From positions 992,001 through 1,056,000 of the forward strand of contig CM073200.1 of assembly GCA_037042915.1 (NCBI GenBank): 64,000 nucleotides of DNA. Reading direction: 5' to 3'. The notes below the pieces were generated by a model, which did no database searches, was not told the origin of the DNA, and worked only from the letters and a program-made list of their open reading frames with translations. Below are positions 22,602-34,418 of the stretch, one piece after another. Made by a program: the position numbers and the translations under genes. The stretch comes from Auricularia sp. M13 (taxonomy: Eukaryota; Basidiomycota; Agaricomycetes; Auriculariales; Auriculariaceae). The stretch's first letter is position 1, and each line of letters opens with the position of its first letter.

Positions 22602-22881
22602 TTCTCGGACATTCTGCTGTCTTGGCCAATTCTACAATGACTTATCGTCCATCTTGAGCGTTTTCATACATTACCACATTGGAGAACCATATTTCCAGAC
22701 TCCACCCTTCAGGGAATGCTTGTCTTTCAAGGGATTTGAGATTAGACTGTGCCATGCTATTTAGCATCAAGATTCGTGGTCATACGAGGTCTCTTCCGGA
22801 ATGCGCCTAGTCTCCTTCGCAGACTTTGAAGTTCGAAGATAATCGTTCGAATTAAAGTCTGCATCAATACGCGCCCCCCTG
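22602..22881. other. Intergenic, 3' flank of the orphan gene
   Basis: Nothing recognisable. Confidence 0.4.
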
Positions 22882-23130
22882 ATAGAGAGCCCCCAATTCG
22901 GAGGCAATCGCTGATCCGCCCTGATCCGTGACCGGCGCTTAGGTCTTTGGGACGGTCGTGCGCTTCGTAGAGAAGTCCCAATCCTGCAGGCGGGCAGCAC
23001 AACCTGAGATGAGTTTCAATTCCCCTTGAATACCCGTCTGTAATATAGGAGAGATTTTGTTTTGGCGACTTGGACACGACGCGTTTCGATCACGTGCATC
23101 ACGGCCCCAGCCGAATTGGGGGCTCTCTAT
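22882..23130. mobile_element. Small MITE-like element (249 bp) with 20-bp inverted ends
   Basis: ATAGAGAGCCCCCAATTCGG at 22882-22901 is exactly reverse-complemented at 23111-23130. No coding capacity. No clean target duplication is visible, so the superfamily is open. Confidence 0.65.
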
Positions 23131-23789
23131 TAGGCAGGTGTGATTTGATACAGACTAGAATGCGCCGGGTTTGCGGATGCGGCGAAGCCATGGAGTTGGC
23201 CCCAATTTGGCGCCAACGCAGAAGCGGCGCGCAATACTAGCCGTTCTGGCGAGTACACGATTGGCGGATGCGCGAGGGCGTGTGGGAAAGTGAGACATTG
23301 TTTCGTCGGGCGCAGTACGTATGAAAGTCGACTATGACGCTGCTATGGGAGCTGCTTAATGGGCGTGTGAGTGTGGTTTGGGAGAGCAGCTCGCCACCGT
23401 GCGGCGCGGTGAGCTTGTAGGGGACGGTGTGCGTATTGTCACGGATATTAACACAGGTTATCGCCTCCGCGGACTATTAGGCGGTAACCGCAGCGGTCAG
23501 CGGTAACCGCACGTGACGCCAATCCCTGCGTACACGCTGGGACCGATGGGGTAATACGCGAGACAGCCCAAAAGGCAGTCCCAGCAAGCTGTTCGGCGCT
23601 TGCGGCCGCTGCGCCCGAGTGGCGTTTTGCGCTCTTCCCTGCTGTTGGCATCCGGGAGTATCCCGGAGTCATAGCGGACTTCGGACTTGACGAGTCTATC
23701 CCCGTCTCGTCATTGTCTCATCTCACCAAGCGACTCCCTTGAGCCTTGGGATTATTCAGCATGCCTGTGCCTTGCACGTGATCTATTCC

Positions 23790-25230
23790 CGTGGGGTATA
23801 AAAGCCCTGCGGAGTTTACAGTATAAATTCTCAGGTTGTCTCCGCTCTTCTCCGTTCTCAGACAGAGCATAGCCACACTGCACCCTGATCACGCTCAGAG
23901 TCACTGCCGATTCACCCTGTGTCCAAAGCGCCCCGGTCAACCTGTGGGCAATGTGCATAGCGCCACCAGCGTCTGCAGTTCTGCGCGGCGTTGCGCTCGA
24001 CGCGCCCGACCACCTACTCGCTGCTGCACGCCTGCACACGGTGAGTGGCCCTCTCATCTATCGTCAGCATTTTCGCCGTTGCTAACGCATTTTCAGACAT
24101 TGCGTTGCCTGGTTCTCTGCGTCACCATCCGGCCGCCGCGCCAGGCACTGCCCCTCTCATCCCTTCACCGCGCATCGCCCTCCACATCACCATAGGCAGC
24201 ACCGCCGACCTCACCAGCGCCATCTCCCAGACAGCGAGGACGACGAGTGCATTCCCAACGGCGCCAGCGCAGCTCATCCTGACAACTCGAATTCGACCCG
24301 GAGCTCGACGACGGCGATGACCCGTTCCTGGCCGCCAGCGGCGCCGCAGTCGACGAGCGACCGCGCGGCAGTCTGCGCCGCGCGGCCTGGATACCGAGGC
24401 CGGATCGTTCGGCGCGCAGCAGTTGCGGGCCAGCTCTGTGCACCAGGGCTCGACTGCTTTGAGCGGTGTGGGACGCCAGCTGTCGTGATCCGGCGGCGAC
24501 GCGATGCGAGGCGCGAGCGCGAGGGCCGCGTGCGCGAGCTGCGCGACCGTTGCCGCGATTTCCACAACCTCGCGGCCGAGGTCGGCGGGATGGATGTGCT
24601 GGCCGAGGTCGACGCGCTCGCCGTCGTCGACGGCCTCGACGTACCTCCCGGCCGACCCACCCACACGCGGCAGTACTCACTCAACACCGCGTGTGGGTCA
24701 ACGACTAGCGTACGGAGGACGAGCTCGAGCCCGCGCAGGAGCTTGAGCTGCTGGAGCTCAACGAGCACGACTCGTAGTACGATGCGTCGTTGCCCACGCT
24801 CAAACGGCGGCACACCGACACTGAGCCGCCGCCGCCACCGCTGTCTGCGTCGATCCCGCCTGCCAGCGTGCATGCACGCCGACGAGGTCGCTCATCGCAT
24901 GACTCGCCGCGGTGTCCCGCATGCGCAGGCCGCCGGTGTGCGCGCGCCGCGCAAGCAGCTTGCACTTAGCACGGAGAGCTCGAGTGCGCGGAGCACAGCT
25001 CTGCGCACATTGAGCAGCGGGAGGCTTCTGCTGCACGCCGCACGCTCTCTGCGCGCGCGGCTTCATCCAGCTCGAGCTCTTCACGTTCGAGCGCAGGTAG
25101 AAAAATTTTATAAGCTTGAAATCAGTGCTCACGATCGGAAAATGGTCCTCCGCGGTCAGGCGGAGACAGCGCAGCGAGCGCCAGACCCCGCACCGGACGG
25201 GGGAAGGTGAAAGAACGAAGGACTTCAAGT
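23790..25230 (+). pseudogene. Degenerate gene-like region with TATA box and one canonical intron
   Basis: GGGGTATAAAAGCCC at about 23795 looks like a core promoter. A well-formed intron follows (about 24021-24096, GTGAGT donor, TGCTAACG branch, TTTCAG acceptor). Downstream, stretches with coding character, such as EFDPELDDGDDPFLAASG (about 24290) and RDARREREGRVRELRDRC (24500), are broken by stop codons and frame changes. No family recognised. Very GC-rich long ORFs on both strands are not independent genes. Best read as a decayed gene or transposon cargo. Confidence 0.3.
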
Positions 25231-25419
25231 CAGCCCTGTAACACTATCAATGAAGAAAAGAGCAGACACGAACAGGCATGTCAAGTCCACGACCTCAAGC
25301 ATGTCGACTTGCCAGTCCCCCACCGCAATCTGGTCGCCCCGCGTGGGTGCCGTTGACGACTACGCAGCCGTACACCGCGTCGCGACGGTCAGCCCGTCGA
25401 GCGTGTGCGCGATGAGGGT

Positions 25420-25870
25420 GATAGACGGTGCGCTGCAGGCAAGGTCAGTGCGCCATGAACTCACGCGAGAATTCAATGCAAAACGTACATTCATCCCAAT
25501 TCAAGGTGACAAACGTCGTGCTGGCATCCATGGGCAGAGCGATAGGGGGGTCAACGCGGTCGTACAGGACAGCAACACAACCAAAATACCAGTGTCGGTA
25601 TCAGGGTGTTCCAGCGAGTCGGGCGGGACGACGTCGGCGTAGTAAATACAGGACTCGTCTGGTGCAATGGAGACCTTGGGATACGCAACAAAGGCCCAAT
25701 GGCCATCGAGCACGCTCATGCGCACCTTGTCGCCGTAGCGCTCTTCCAACGAGGATACCGTGCCTGGCAGCCAGCGCAGATCGCGCGTCGCGTATGGCGC
25801 GGCGTGCAGCCATGGGAAGCGACTTAGACTCAGAGCACTGTCAGACATGAAGCAAACGCCCATTTTCCAC
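25420..25870 (-). pseudogene. Hypothetical protein fragment with a frame change
   Basis: A minus-strand open frame contains ERYGDKVRMSVLDGHWAFVA, then IYYADVVPPDSLE, and after a shift of frame near 25580 continues YDRVDPPIALPMDASTTFVT and ends EFSREFMAH. The composition looks like real protein, but I do not recognise the family. The frame change could be an unrecognised intron or a mutation. Confidence 0.35.
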
Positions 25871-28588
25871 CGTCACTCCGCGAAGGCGGCATGGGCTGCC
25901 GTATATACAGACACCGACGACGGCGCTACGTGCCCAGCTACCCGTGCGACTAGCCCGTCGGCGTGCGCAGCCGAGAGACAATCTCCTCGGCGCGCGAGCT
26001 GTGCACACCTCCACGAGATGGTTTTGGCGCCCTGCGAGGGCGGCAACCAGCTCGTGGTCGTCCGCACAGCGCCGCCCATTATTGGTCTTCGTAGATGGCG
26101 AAAGCGTTGGCTGCAGCCGTCAAACACGATGGCCGGGGGAGCAATGCACCATGAAAATGCTGGTGCAAGAAGTTGTGAGGGCCGGAAGTCCGGCACAAGA
26201 ACGAGCGGGCTTTTGGTGACCAGTAATTGGTCTACAGTACTGGCAACGCTGGGGCTCGAACTTTCTTTCCAGCACAACATGAGCCACAACGGTCCTGACA
26301 AATCCTTAGGCGACGCACGCGAAGCCCTGCGCCCAGCCCCGCCTTCCCGCTTGCTTGCTCGCGCGTCGGAGGTCGATGGCAACGTCATGCACGAACGTGA
26401 GCCCAACCTCGTTGTTGCCGATCAAGTCGCGACCCGCACTCCCGTGCCCGTGCTACCGAGGGGACACCACGCTACACGGCGTCCGCGCGCGCGTGCAGGC
26501 GACAATCAGGTGCTCGTTCGCGGGCGTGTTGATGCCAACGACGTTCGCACATCGGCCGGGGTTGTTCCTCACCCTCCGCTCCGTCAAAATCGCGTTTTCG
26601 CATACAATGTACGCAACTGTCCAATTACTTTCGCGTTTCTGACCTTTTTTAGCCCATCTGCGCTCATATTGCCAAGCGCCTGGCGTCTTGCTATCTCGGC
26701 CATGTCGCGGTGCCCGTCCTGGACGTCGTCATCATCTTCCTCGTCGGATACAGCCTTTACATCCTATATACCCATCCCCAGTGACTGCTGATCCGGTCCA
26801 GAGTGATCCCGGAGCTAAGGGACGCTTCTGCCAGCATCCCCCATCCCACCGACATCCCATGGATCCCCCAACGAGCACGGTCCAAGGCAGGGAGATGGCG
26901 CCGAGATACACTACACACGCCGAAGGTGAAGACCGAGGAGAGGGACAATGCCCGAGGGCGAAAGGATGTCACTGAGGCGCAGAGAACACAGGCCGAGGGT
27001 CCGAGGATGTAGCCCAGCTTGTACCACGCGACCACGGTCCTCCTACTATCCATACAAAGGGTTCTGCACCGAGGGGAAGCGCAACAAGAGCATCGCCGAG
27101 CCTCCGAGGCTACCTATGGCGTCAACCAAAGGCTACCTAAGGCCCGGTCAGGTCTGCCCCCACCAGAACCGGTCAGAACTCGACATTTTTGTATGTCCGA
27201 TGGCAGAACCCGTCAAAACCAGCTGCCTTGAAAGAACCTTGGAGGTTTGGCCGATTTTGTCATCAGGTCAATCAATGCAACGAATGATTTGATTCGCTCA
27301 AACCCTCTCTCAGCGTGCTCATTCCATTTGCCGCTGTTCGGGTTGCGTTCGGCACATTGAAAAGACGGTCGGCTGCGTTGGGAGTCAGACCATCTCTCTT
27401 GCCTCCGCCCTTTTTCCACCAAGTCACCCGTATCAGCGGTTTGGTACGCATGCTGCTGCCCTCGTCGATGCAGTGCTAACCGCGCTAACCCACTCGCAGC
27501 TTGTAGTCTTTTAGTCTTGGTTACGCCGCATCCTGGCTAGATTGTGCGTGCTACTCTCCGCGCGGTTTTGCCATGCTGACCCATGCCCCCAGTTGGAACT
27601 TTTACCTTTGCTGCGTCCAGAGCCCTTCATGGTACGTGCTTTCTATCTTCTGCGGGACGCTGCTAACGTACCATGTAGATTTGCCTGTCCCGCTTGCTTC
27701 GGACAGTCTTGGGCCGGCGACATCGGTGTACTGACCAGGTACTGACACCGCTTTCGCGCACGTTTGGCGCGTCTCGTGCTGGTGTGCTGTAAGATACCTA
27801 CTATAGGTCATAGCTAGACATGCATTTTATATGAGCCCTTTTCACCCTGAAAGCAGAATTAACGAGCCAAGTAAATTTTAATATGAATACTGAGGAATGC
27901 AGCTGATAGGCTACGTCACAATGGACAAAATCAGTCAGAACATCAAGTCGTCTCAAAGTGTCGATTCCTGTCAAGTTATGGCGCATAATTATGGCGATCT
28001 GCCGACAGAACACACCAGAACTAGACAACTCTTTGCTGGGCTACTTTTGTCGCCTTCTGACCGGTTCTGGCGGGAGCGGTCCTGACTGGGACTGAGGTCC
28101 GAGGAGGGTCCCAGAATACATCCCGAGCATAATAACGCCGGTGCGCGGTGCATATGGCACAGCGGGAGATGTAGAACCATGGTCCGAGGGTAGTGAACCT
28201 CCACCGAGCCGAATTGGGGTATACACCGAGGTTATCTCACCCCCTAGGCGGATAGCGGACAGCGCGTAGGTCATATCGCAAGCTGAACAGCCTGAGGCGC
28301 ATAACCCTGGCAAAGTCTCCGTCTGAGGGTAAACAGTGCGCCGACTGTATGCAACATCGCTCGAACACTCAGTGAAGCGGCATAAAACCCGCGGGCACAC
28401 GGACAGAGCCTGTGATGGCCATGACCACCGCAACACTCCGCGGAGCAAAACCATATGGGGATGCAGCGAAATCCCACCAGGTTGCAAGATCATTCAAGTC
28501 CGTATCGTTGGGTGACAACGAGGATCCAACTCTCTGGGGAATAAAGGAATGGTCAACTGCCGAACGCCCACCTGGGAATACGCGATTG
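25871..28588. other. Repeat-derived and decayed sequence, no intact gene
   Basis: No supportable gene. About 26910-26995 is similar, in reverse, to about 54795-54870 inside the 4.25-kb transposon. About 28297-28350 (CCTGAGGCGCATAACCCTGG) resembles about 57638-57690, the sequence just internal to an A-family LTR; both look like retroelement remains. Possible short introns with GCTAAC branch points occur near 27630-27680, without a continuous reading frame. Confidence 0.4.
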
Positions 28589-28931
28589 TGTAAGGGTTGC
28601 GCTCACCTTACGAGCGTAGTCTCGAATGAGGGTCGCGCTTGAGCGGCCAACGGGCAAACGGAATACGTGCGACTCGGCGTCTAGAACGCGGGGTCGATGC
28701 CTGGCAGGTCGAAGGGCCGGCGGCAGGCGGGAATTGGACAGGGGCGGCGTTGATCAGACGGCGCCGTGCGCGGTGCTAGCGTAGAAAGCAGAGCAAAACC
28801 AAGGTTGCATTAACAGTAACTAACTAGCTAGCTTAGATACATGATGATGTGAGTCATTGGAGAGTCCAATGACTTGCAATCTTATTTCTAGAATGAGCGG
28901 GAAACAACAAGTGTAAGCCGGAATGTTTACA
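28589..28931 (-). repeat. 3' LTR of the Ty3/gypsy element
   Basis: In element orientation it starts TGTAAACATTCC and ends CCCTTACA (TG..CA ends). It is matched over 343 bp by 42689-43031. Outer flank GATTG. Confidence 0.93.
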
Positions 28932-28953
28932 TCACTCCCCCCCCCCCCCCTTT
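28932..28953 (-). other. Polypurine tract of the retrotransposon
   Basis: Directly inside the 3' LTR the minus strand reads AAA, fourteen G, AGTGA; the C14 run is at 28937-28950. This is the expected position and composition of the plus-strand primer of an LTR retroelement. Confidence 0.8.
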
Positions 28954-29070
28954 CAATTAGACGAAGTCCTCTTCGCCACACGTGGTAATTCGGCGCAGCC
29001 AAAAAATGTGCTATTCTGGGCAAGCAGCTAACTAGGCGTAGTGAACCGACTAATGTTAGCCAGGGTCATG

Positions 29071-30758
29071 AGAAAAACGTGCGCACGTGCGCAAGGTGCG
29101 TGCGTAACTTTAATTCAACCATAGAAGCCCATTTAGATAAGATATTGTCATCGTTGAAGGTGATTGTGGTAGCTATGATACCATTGCATGTGATTATCCA
29201 ACAACGGTCATCAAACCTTAAATATCCACAGAGATATTGTTGATATACACATTTCAACTTGCGTGCGCACGTGCGCACGTGCGCAAAACTAACGTGTGCC
29301 TGCGCACGCACTGCGCACGCATGTGGCAAGTATGCGCACGCAAGTTTGCAAGATGCGCACGCTATTGAAATGCGTGCGCAAAGATGCTCACGCTCTGCGC
29401 ACGCAAGTTGGAACCTTGCGCACGCACTCTTGGAACATGCGCACGCAGTCGTAATTGTTGCGCACGCTCACTTGGACTTTGCGCACGCTGTTGAAGAAAT
29501 GTACACAAGCACTTCTTAAGCCTACATGCACCCCTCATAAATGAGTGTTCAATTACTGGACAAGGATCACATGTTCTGAGTTCACATCTTGTTCGTTATC
29601 AAGAACATTACATTCTGACAGACAGGTCTGGTTTACCAAAGTTATAGTTGGTTGACCAGCCCTTAAGTACTAATCTCCAATGAAGCAAAGCCCATGTAGT
29701 TATTACATTAGTGCATCTCAACATGAATCTACATCAGACCTAGTACAGACTTTCCCAAAGGCTGTAGGCTGCCTCAAATACGCATTAACACTTGAGTGTA
29801 ATGCAGTTTGTAATGCATTACACTTTCGACTTCTAATGTGTATTAAACTCAGATGTAATGCACTCACCAATCCTTCACTACAATGTCTTAGAAGGTATCT
29901 TACACTTTACTCCGGTGCTGTCAAAAGTGCATTGCCTTTGGATGAAAGTTACGTAATTGGCAATCGAATACATTTGCAACTTCAAGTGTGCATTAACCTT
30001 CCAGTGTAACACAACTTCTAATTCATTACACTTGTGATATCTAGTGTGCATTAATCTTTGGGCCTAATGTAATCTCCAACTGATCACTTTAACATGCATT
30101 GCAAGCTCTGTAATCCACACTGCTGATGACTTCCTCGACAGTAACGTGGTTTCTAGTTCATTACGCTTGCGGCTTCTAATGTGTATGCTAAATATATAAT
30201 AAGCTTTAGTATACCGCTGACTTTGAATGCGTGTTATCCTGTTACGGCTCATTCGCTTTTCGCTCCTATCGCCGCTGGGCTTATCGGACCTTACTCGCGC
30301 CGACGTCATACGGACCGAGTCATCAGACCGAGACCCGCTGGCGCATGCGTGGCCCCGGCCTGCGGTCAGCGGTCCGGCCGGATCCGGACCCCCTTTATAT
30401 ACCGTGTGCTGTCCGCTCTCTGTACACTAGATTCGAGCTGGTTTGCCCACCGCCGATACATCTCGTCCTTTTTCCCCCCACCCGCAGAGCGTCCGTTCGG
30501 CGAGTATCCTTGGTCACCATAACATATCCATCAAGAATAATACAATACACTAGCAACCTCAGACTTGCACACGCATACTTGTGACTTGTGCACGCATACT
30601 TCTGACCTGCGCACGCATGAGGAAAAGCGTGCGTTCAGAGTTTTGGACCCTGCGCACGCAAGTGAAAACCATGCGCACGTATTTTGAAAACTGCGCACGC
30701 AAGTTGTGCGCACGCAAAATTCTGCGCACGTGTGCACGCACCCTGCGCACGTTTTTCT
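29071..30758. mobile_element. DNA element (about 1.7 kb) with 15-bp inverted ends and GCGCACGC subterminal arrays
   Basis: AGAAAAACGTGCGCA at 29071 is mirrored at 30744-30758. Dense arrays of the octamer-like motif TGCGCACGC, spaced roughly 20-27 bp, occupy 29260-29500 and 30560-30750. The centre (29700-30200) repeats a second motif around GTGTAATGCA/TGTATTAA. Arrays of this kind near both ends are typical transposase-binding regions. No transposase is encoded and no exact target duplication was seen. It is interrupted by the solo LTR at 30240. Confidence 0.6.
30240..30524 (+). mobile_element. Solo LTR, family C (285 bp)
   Basis: It starts TGTTACGGCTC and ends ACCATAACA, with a TATC C-type duplication TATCC on both sides (30235-30239, 30525-30529). 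A TTTATATACC promoter-like box lies inside. Orientation inferred from the TATA position. Confidence 0.85.
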
Positions 30759-30813
30759 AGGGGTCCATGAAAAAATTCTGCGAGGGGCTTTCGTAGTTTC
30801 AAATGAAGAGACA

Positions 30814-31361
30814 CTTACAGCTGTTCCCATACCGGATGGCGCTGGCCGGAACTACTACTACTCCGCCGGCCGACGACGGGAACACGATTTTCTCGACAAC
30901 CGCTTCAGCTTTAGATGCGCGGCCACCTGTGTCTTGACCGTGAGATAGAGGGCTTCTGCAAGGTGTGATTAGCTTAGCGGAATTCAGATGTCCAAAATTT
31001 GACTTTTCTGGCCCTCAGGAGGGTTTCTAGAGTCTACTGGTCTGTTCACATGGTGCAAGTAGTTAGAATTGGCCCCTTGCAGGAGCACAGGTATCCCTGC
31101 ATCGCCCTGTGCGTTTGTATCGGCGCCTGCACATGTGCTTTGGCTGCTGCTGCCGTTCCCGACCGCCAGAAATGCTGTTTTTTAAAACGTCGAATTTCGA
31201 TCATATAAGTACATGTTGCAAAAGCACTACATCCCCCCGTTAAGATGCAGTTCACCGCGCATCAATAGCTGCAGCGGATGGCGAGAAATAAGCGTTCCCG
31301 TCGCGGCTGGCCGAGTAGTAGCGTTTCGGCCGGCGCCATCCGGTATGGGAACAGCTGTAAG
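30814..31361. mobile_element. MITE-like element (548 bp) with about 28-bp inverted ends
   Basis: CTTACAGCTGTTCCCATACC at 30814 is reverse-complemented at the right end (to 31361), and similarity continues through GGATGGCGC. No coding capacity recognised; target duplication uncertain. Confidence 0.6.
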
Positions 31362-31432
31362 ACCCGAGTGAAGGGAGCGAAATCTATGGGAAATCTATGT
31401 GCGAGCAGGGTAGAAGTGAATGTAGAAATAGT

Positions 31433-33672
31433 TTAGAAGTAGGCACAGCTAGGGAGGACGTCCTCGGAGACGGTGTGGTGCAGCATCGGGGTGAGGATGC
31501 GGTCGCCCTCGGCAAACGCATACTGAGGAAGCTCGGGGAGCATGCGGATCTGCTCGCGGCTCAGAGTGCGCACCAAGTTCTCCCAGAACTCGTAGACGAG
31601 ACGTTGCGCCGCGGGGGTCGAGGCGCAGGTTGATGTTGCGGTGCCATGAGATGCGACCATCCTCCGTGACGCACTCGAAGTCGAATCTGTAGCCGTGAAT
31701 AGCGCAGCGGCAGATGCGTACAATGCGCTTGCGCTCTGGTGCACCTGGAACTTCACGGCAGAGCAGCTGTGTGATCTTGAAGATCTCCAGCTTCGCAGCG
31801 TCGTCAAGACCTGAGAGCGTGTTGGTGAGCTCGAGAGGTGACATCGCGAGGGCAAGGCAGTTGTCCGCGATGTGCTCTGTCGTTGAGTGAGTGATCGAGC
31901 AATGTCACAGTATGGTAGAATGATGCGTACCCGCCATAAACTCAGCGGTTCGTCTGTCCGTGTTACGGTGCGCGGCGATCTTGCCCATACTCCGCTTCCG
32001 TTGGATCTCTTTCGCCGCTTCACCCACTCCGTCGGACCGATATACCCGTTCCGCATGCCTCTCCGGACCACTGGCACATCGGCTACCTTTGCTCGGCGCC
32101 ACCGGACCCTTGTCAACCTCAGTCTTTGGATGCGATGCGCCATTGCCATTGTCGTCGACCACCGCTGCGCTGGTTTCCACCCGGGGTGTATCCGTTCGTC
32201 GGTCCGTCTCCTCGGTGTCACATTATGGCCTACACCTTCGGAGATGCAGCACACTACACCTCGGGTATTACCCTGCATGGCCGGTGCGCGCTGGGAGTAC
32301 AGGTGAAGCTGCAACGATCTTGCCGATGTACATCCTTCACCCTCGGTCCCATGGACGCTCGACCGCACCGATACCTCGGACCTCGGCCACCACACTCTCC
32401 TTGGTCCGCGCGCGGCATGGTCCATGGTCCGGAGGCTGTCCGGATGGAGTGGGAGTGTTGATTGTTGGGTGGTGCGCTCGTACCTTGCTCGCCGACGCGT
32501 TGCACTTGCCATTGCGTCGGCGCCTTTTGCCCCAGGTGTCGGTGCGTGCATACATGCAAGGACACCTCGGTCTGTCTCGGATACCCGCCCGATACCCTCC
32601 ATAGGCACGGACATCCTTTATCCCCTTCGTCCGGAGTCGTTCTGCGCCTTCGGTGCGACGCTTCACTCTTTCTTGACCCTCCCTTGACTCCCTTTACCCC
32701 CTATTGCTTCCACTGGCTCCCGATTACCCTCGGTGACTTCCCCAAGGCCTTTCCCATTGCTTCCGGACCTCTCTTTGGTGTTGGTTGGCTTCCTTTGTTG
32801 TCCGGAGCGTTCGGATCCGGTTTGCATCGGACTATATGTACCGGCAATTGCCCTCGGATTTACCCTAGGTTGGATCTGGTCTATTATGTGTTCGACCTTC
32901 CCCTCCTGAGTACCCTTCCTGGTCGGCTACGCCTCCTGGTCGGTGGTGTATGCAGCACACCGTGACAGTCCAATGGCGCTTCGGTGTCGAACACTCCCAG
33001 GATCAGAGTCGCATAGAGCGTGCGAGGAGCCTGCGCTTGGCAACGAGCTGGAGGTATATAGGGAATGACGGTGCGGTCGTTGCCAGTCGAATCTGACGTC
33101 GGTGTCGCCAGACGTGGCATCGAGTCGTGCGAGCTGGCGTCGATGGGGGAGCGATCCGTAGGAGTGTCGTGCGCATAAGAAGAAGAGGGAGAGGGCAGAC
33201 GTGTTGGCGGGTATGGCGGGTCGTATGCGTGTTCGTCGACCTCGGAGATCGGAGGGAGGCGCGGCAGGATTCCTAGGCGCTCCAACCTCTCAAACTCTGC
33301 CATACCGGCAATGTCGTTCAGTCCTGATAGGGAGTCAGCACTGATCAGGAGCCATCGTGTACGAATCGTACCGTAGAGTATGTCGTCGATGTTGACTCCC
33401 GGAGGGAATTCATACGGTCCAGTCATTCCCGCGGCCCACGCGGCTTCAAGAGCTTCAATACGTGCGCCTGCAGTGCAGTGAGACCCGGCTCGCATAGGAT
33501 AGCGCTGAGACTCACGGTCGGTATCGCGCCACATCTCCAAGTAGCGTAGGTTCTCGGCGACGGCGAGCGGCATTGGCATCGGCTCAATCGGTTCATCTTG
33601 CTGGCCAGGGAAGCCGCTGAGAGACTCGGGGATGGACACAATATCGTAGTCGCAGGAGTCGAGGGACGACAT
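31433..33672 (-). pseudogene. Extra ORF between pol and 3' LTR, disrupted by a solo LTR
   Basis: The upstream half starts MSSLDSCDYDIVSIPESLSG at 33672 and runs through acidic, Pro/Ser-rich sequence to LGVFDTEAPLD, where a 1007-bp solo LTR (31961-32967) cuts in. On the other side the frame resumes RRTAEFMA, a GTACGC..CAG intron follows, then EHIADNCLALAMSPLELTNT and CRCAIHGYRFDFECVTEDGR. A run of five C near 31612 where four would keep frame shifts the last part (LVYEFWENLVRTLSREQIRM..), which ends at 31433. No membrane segment, so not env-like; no family recognised. Its position inside the LTR-bounded unit on the same strand implies it travels with the retroelement. Confidence 0.65.
31961..32967 (+). 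mobile_element. Solo LTR, family A copy 1 (1007 bp)
   Basis: It starts TGTTACGGTGCGCGGC and ends CAGCACACCGTGACA. Flanks GTCCG (left) and GTCCA (right) agree at four of five bases, a slightly decayed target duplication. It is homologous over its length to 55885-57631 (outer copy), and its end matches 38490-38601. It splits the extra ORF of the Ty3/gypsy element. Confidence 0.85.
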
Positions 33673-34039
33673 GAGGCGCGGAAAGAAAGGCTGGAAGGGA
33701 AAATGGGCGAAAAGCGAGGCTCAGAGCTTGCATTCGAGCCCAATTTATGTATGAACGCAGGAGCGATGGCGTCACTACACGTGTAGTAGGGCGTAGGGTG
33801 ATGACGGAGTAGGTGTGGATTATGAGAAGAACGTGGGGGCTCACGCGGTGGTCTTGTCGCCGGTCGGCAGGGTGAGTGGGACATCGGCCCGACCGTCGCC
33901 TCGTGTATCATGTCCTTGCATTGTCCTTGGCTCGACGAGCCAGGTATTCGTCCACAAGGTCGGGGTACTGCTTCTTGACCTGTGCGGCAGGCAGCCAGAC
34001 GCTCTCTTCGCGTGGGATTCCCTTGAACTTGACGAGATA

Positions 34040-34418
34040 CTGTACTGGCATGACCGGGAGTTCAGTCACGCGTCACGGAGACTTTTGAACTGAACTGAAA
34101 TTGCGTGACGTCACGGCCGTTGAGCAGCAGTGAACTCGCCTCCGGACCATTGTATGTTGATACCAGAAGCATATCAGCTCCCAGAAGCATTCTCTGCAGC
34201 CCGAAACAGCAGCCACAAGTGAGATGGGTTCAATATGAGCTTCCAAATGTCTGAAACTGAGCAATAAGGCATTCTGATACACAGAATCCGGAGTAAATCA
34301 TTGCTGATGAGTTGGTCGTTGAGTTCAGTCACGCCCAAACCTTGCTTTTGAACTGGTGAACTGGCGGCCGAAAGGTGTCACGCTCAAAGACAATGAACTC
34401 CCGGTCATGCCAGTACAG
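34040..34418. mobile_element. MITE (379 bp) with 25-bp perfect inverted ends and TA duplication, inserted in pol
   Basis: CTGTACTGGCATGACCGGGA starts at 34040 and the exact reverse complement ends at 34418 (25 bp each). TA flanks both ends (34038-34039, 34419-34420). It separates the integrase C-terminus (..GRGIQY) from the chromodomain. Its first bases (CTGTA) resemble those of the MITE at 3731, suggesting related mariner-type mobilisers. Confidence 0.85.

Noticed and set aside
29259-29519. 86-codon frame rich in Ala-His-Ala
   Set aside because: Direct translation of the GCGCACGC motif array, not a gene.
31433-32614. 393-codon minus-strand frame crossing the solo LTR
   Set aside because: It runs through LTR sequence by chance; only its last part, below about 31620, corresponds to the interrupted ORF.
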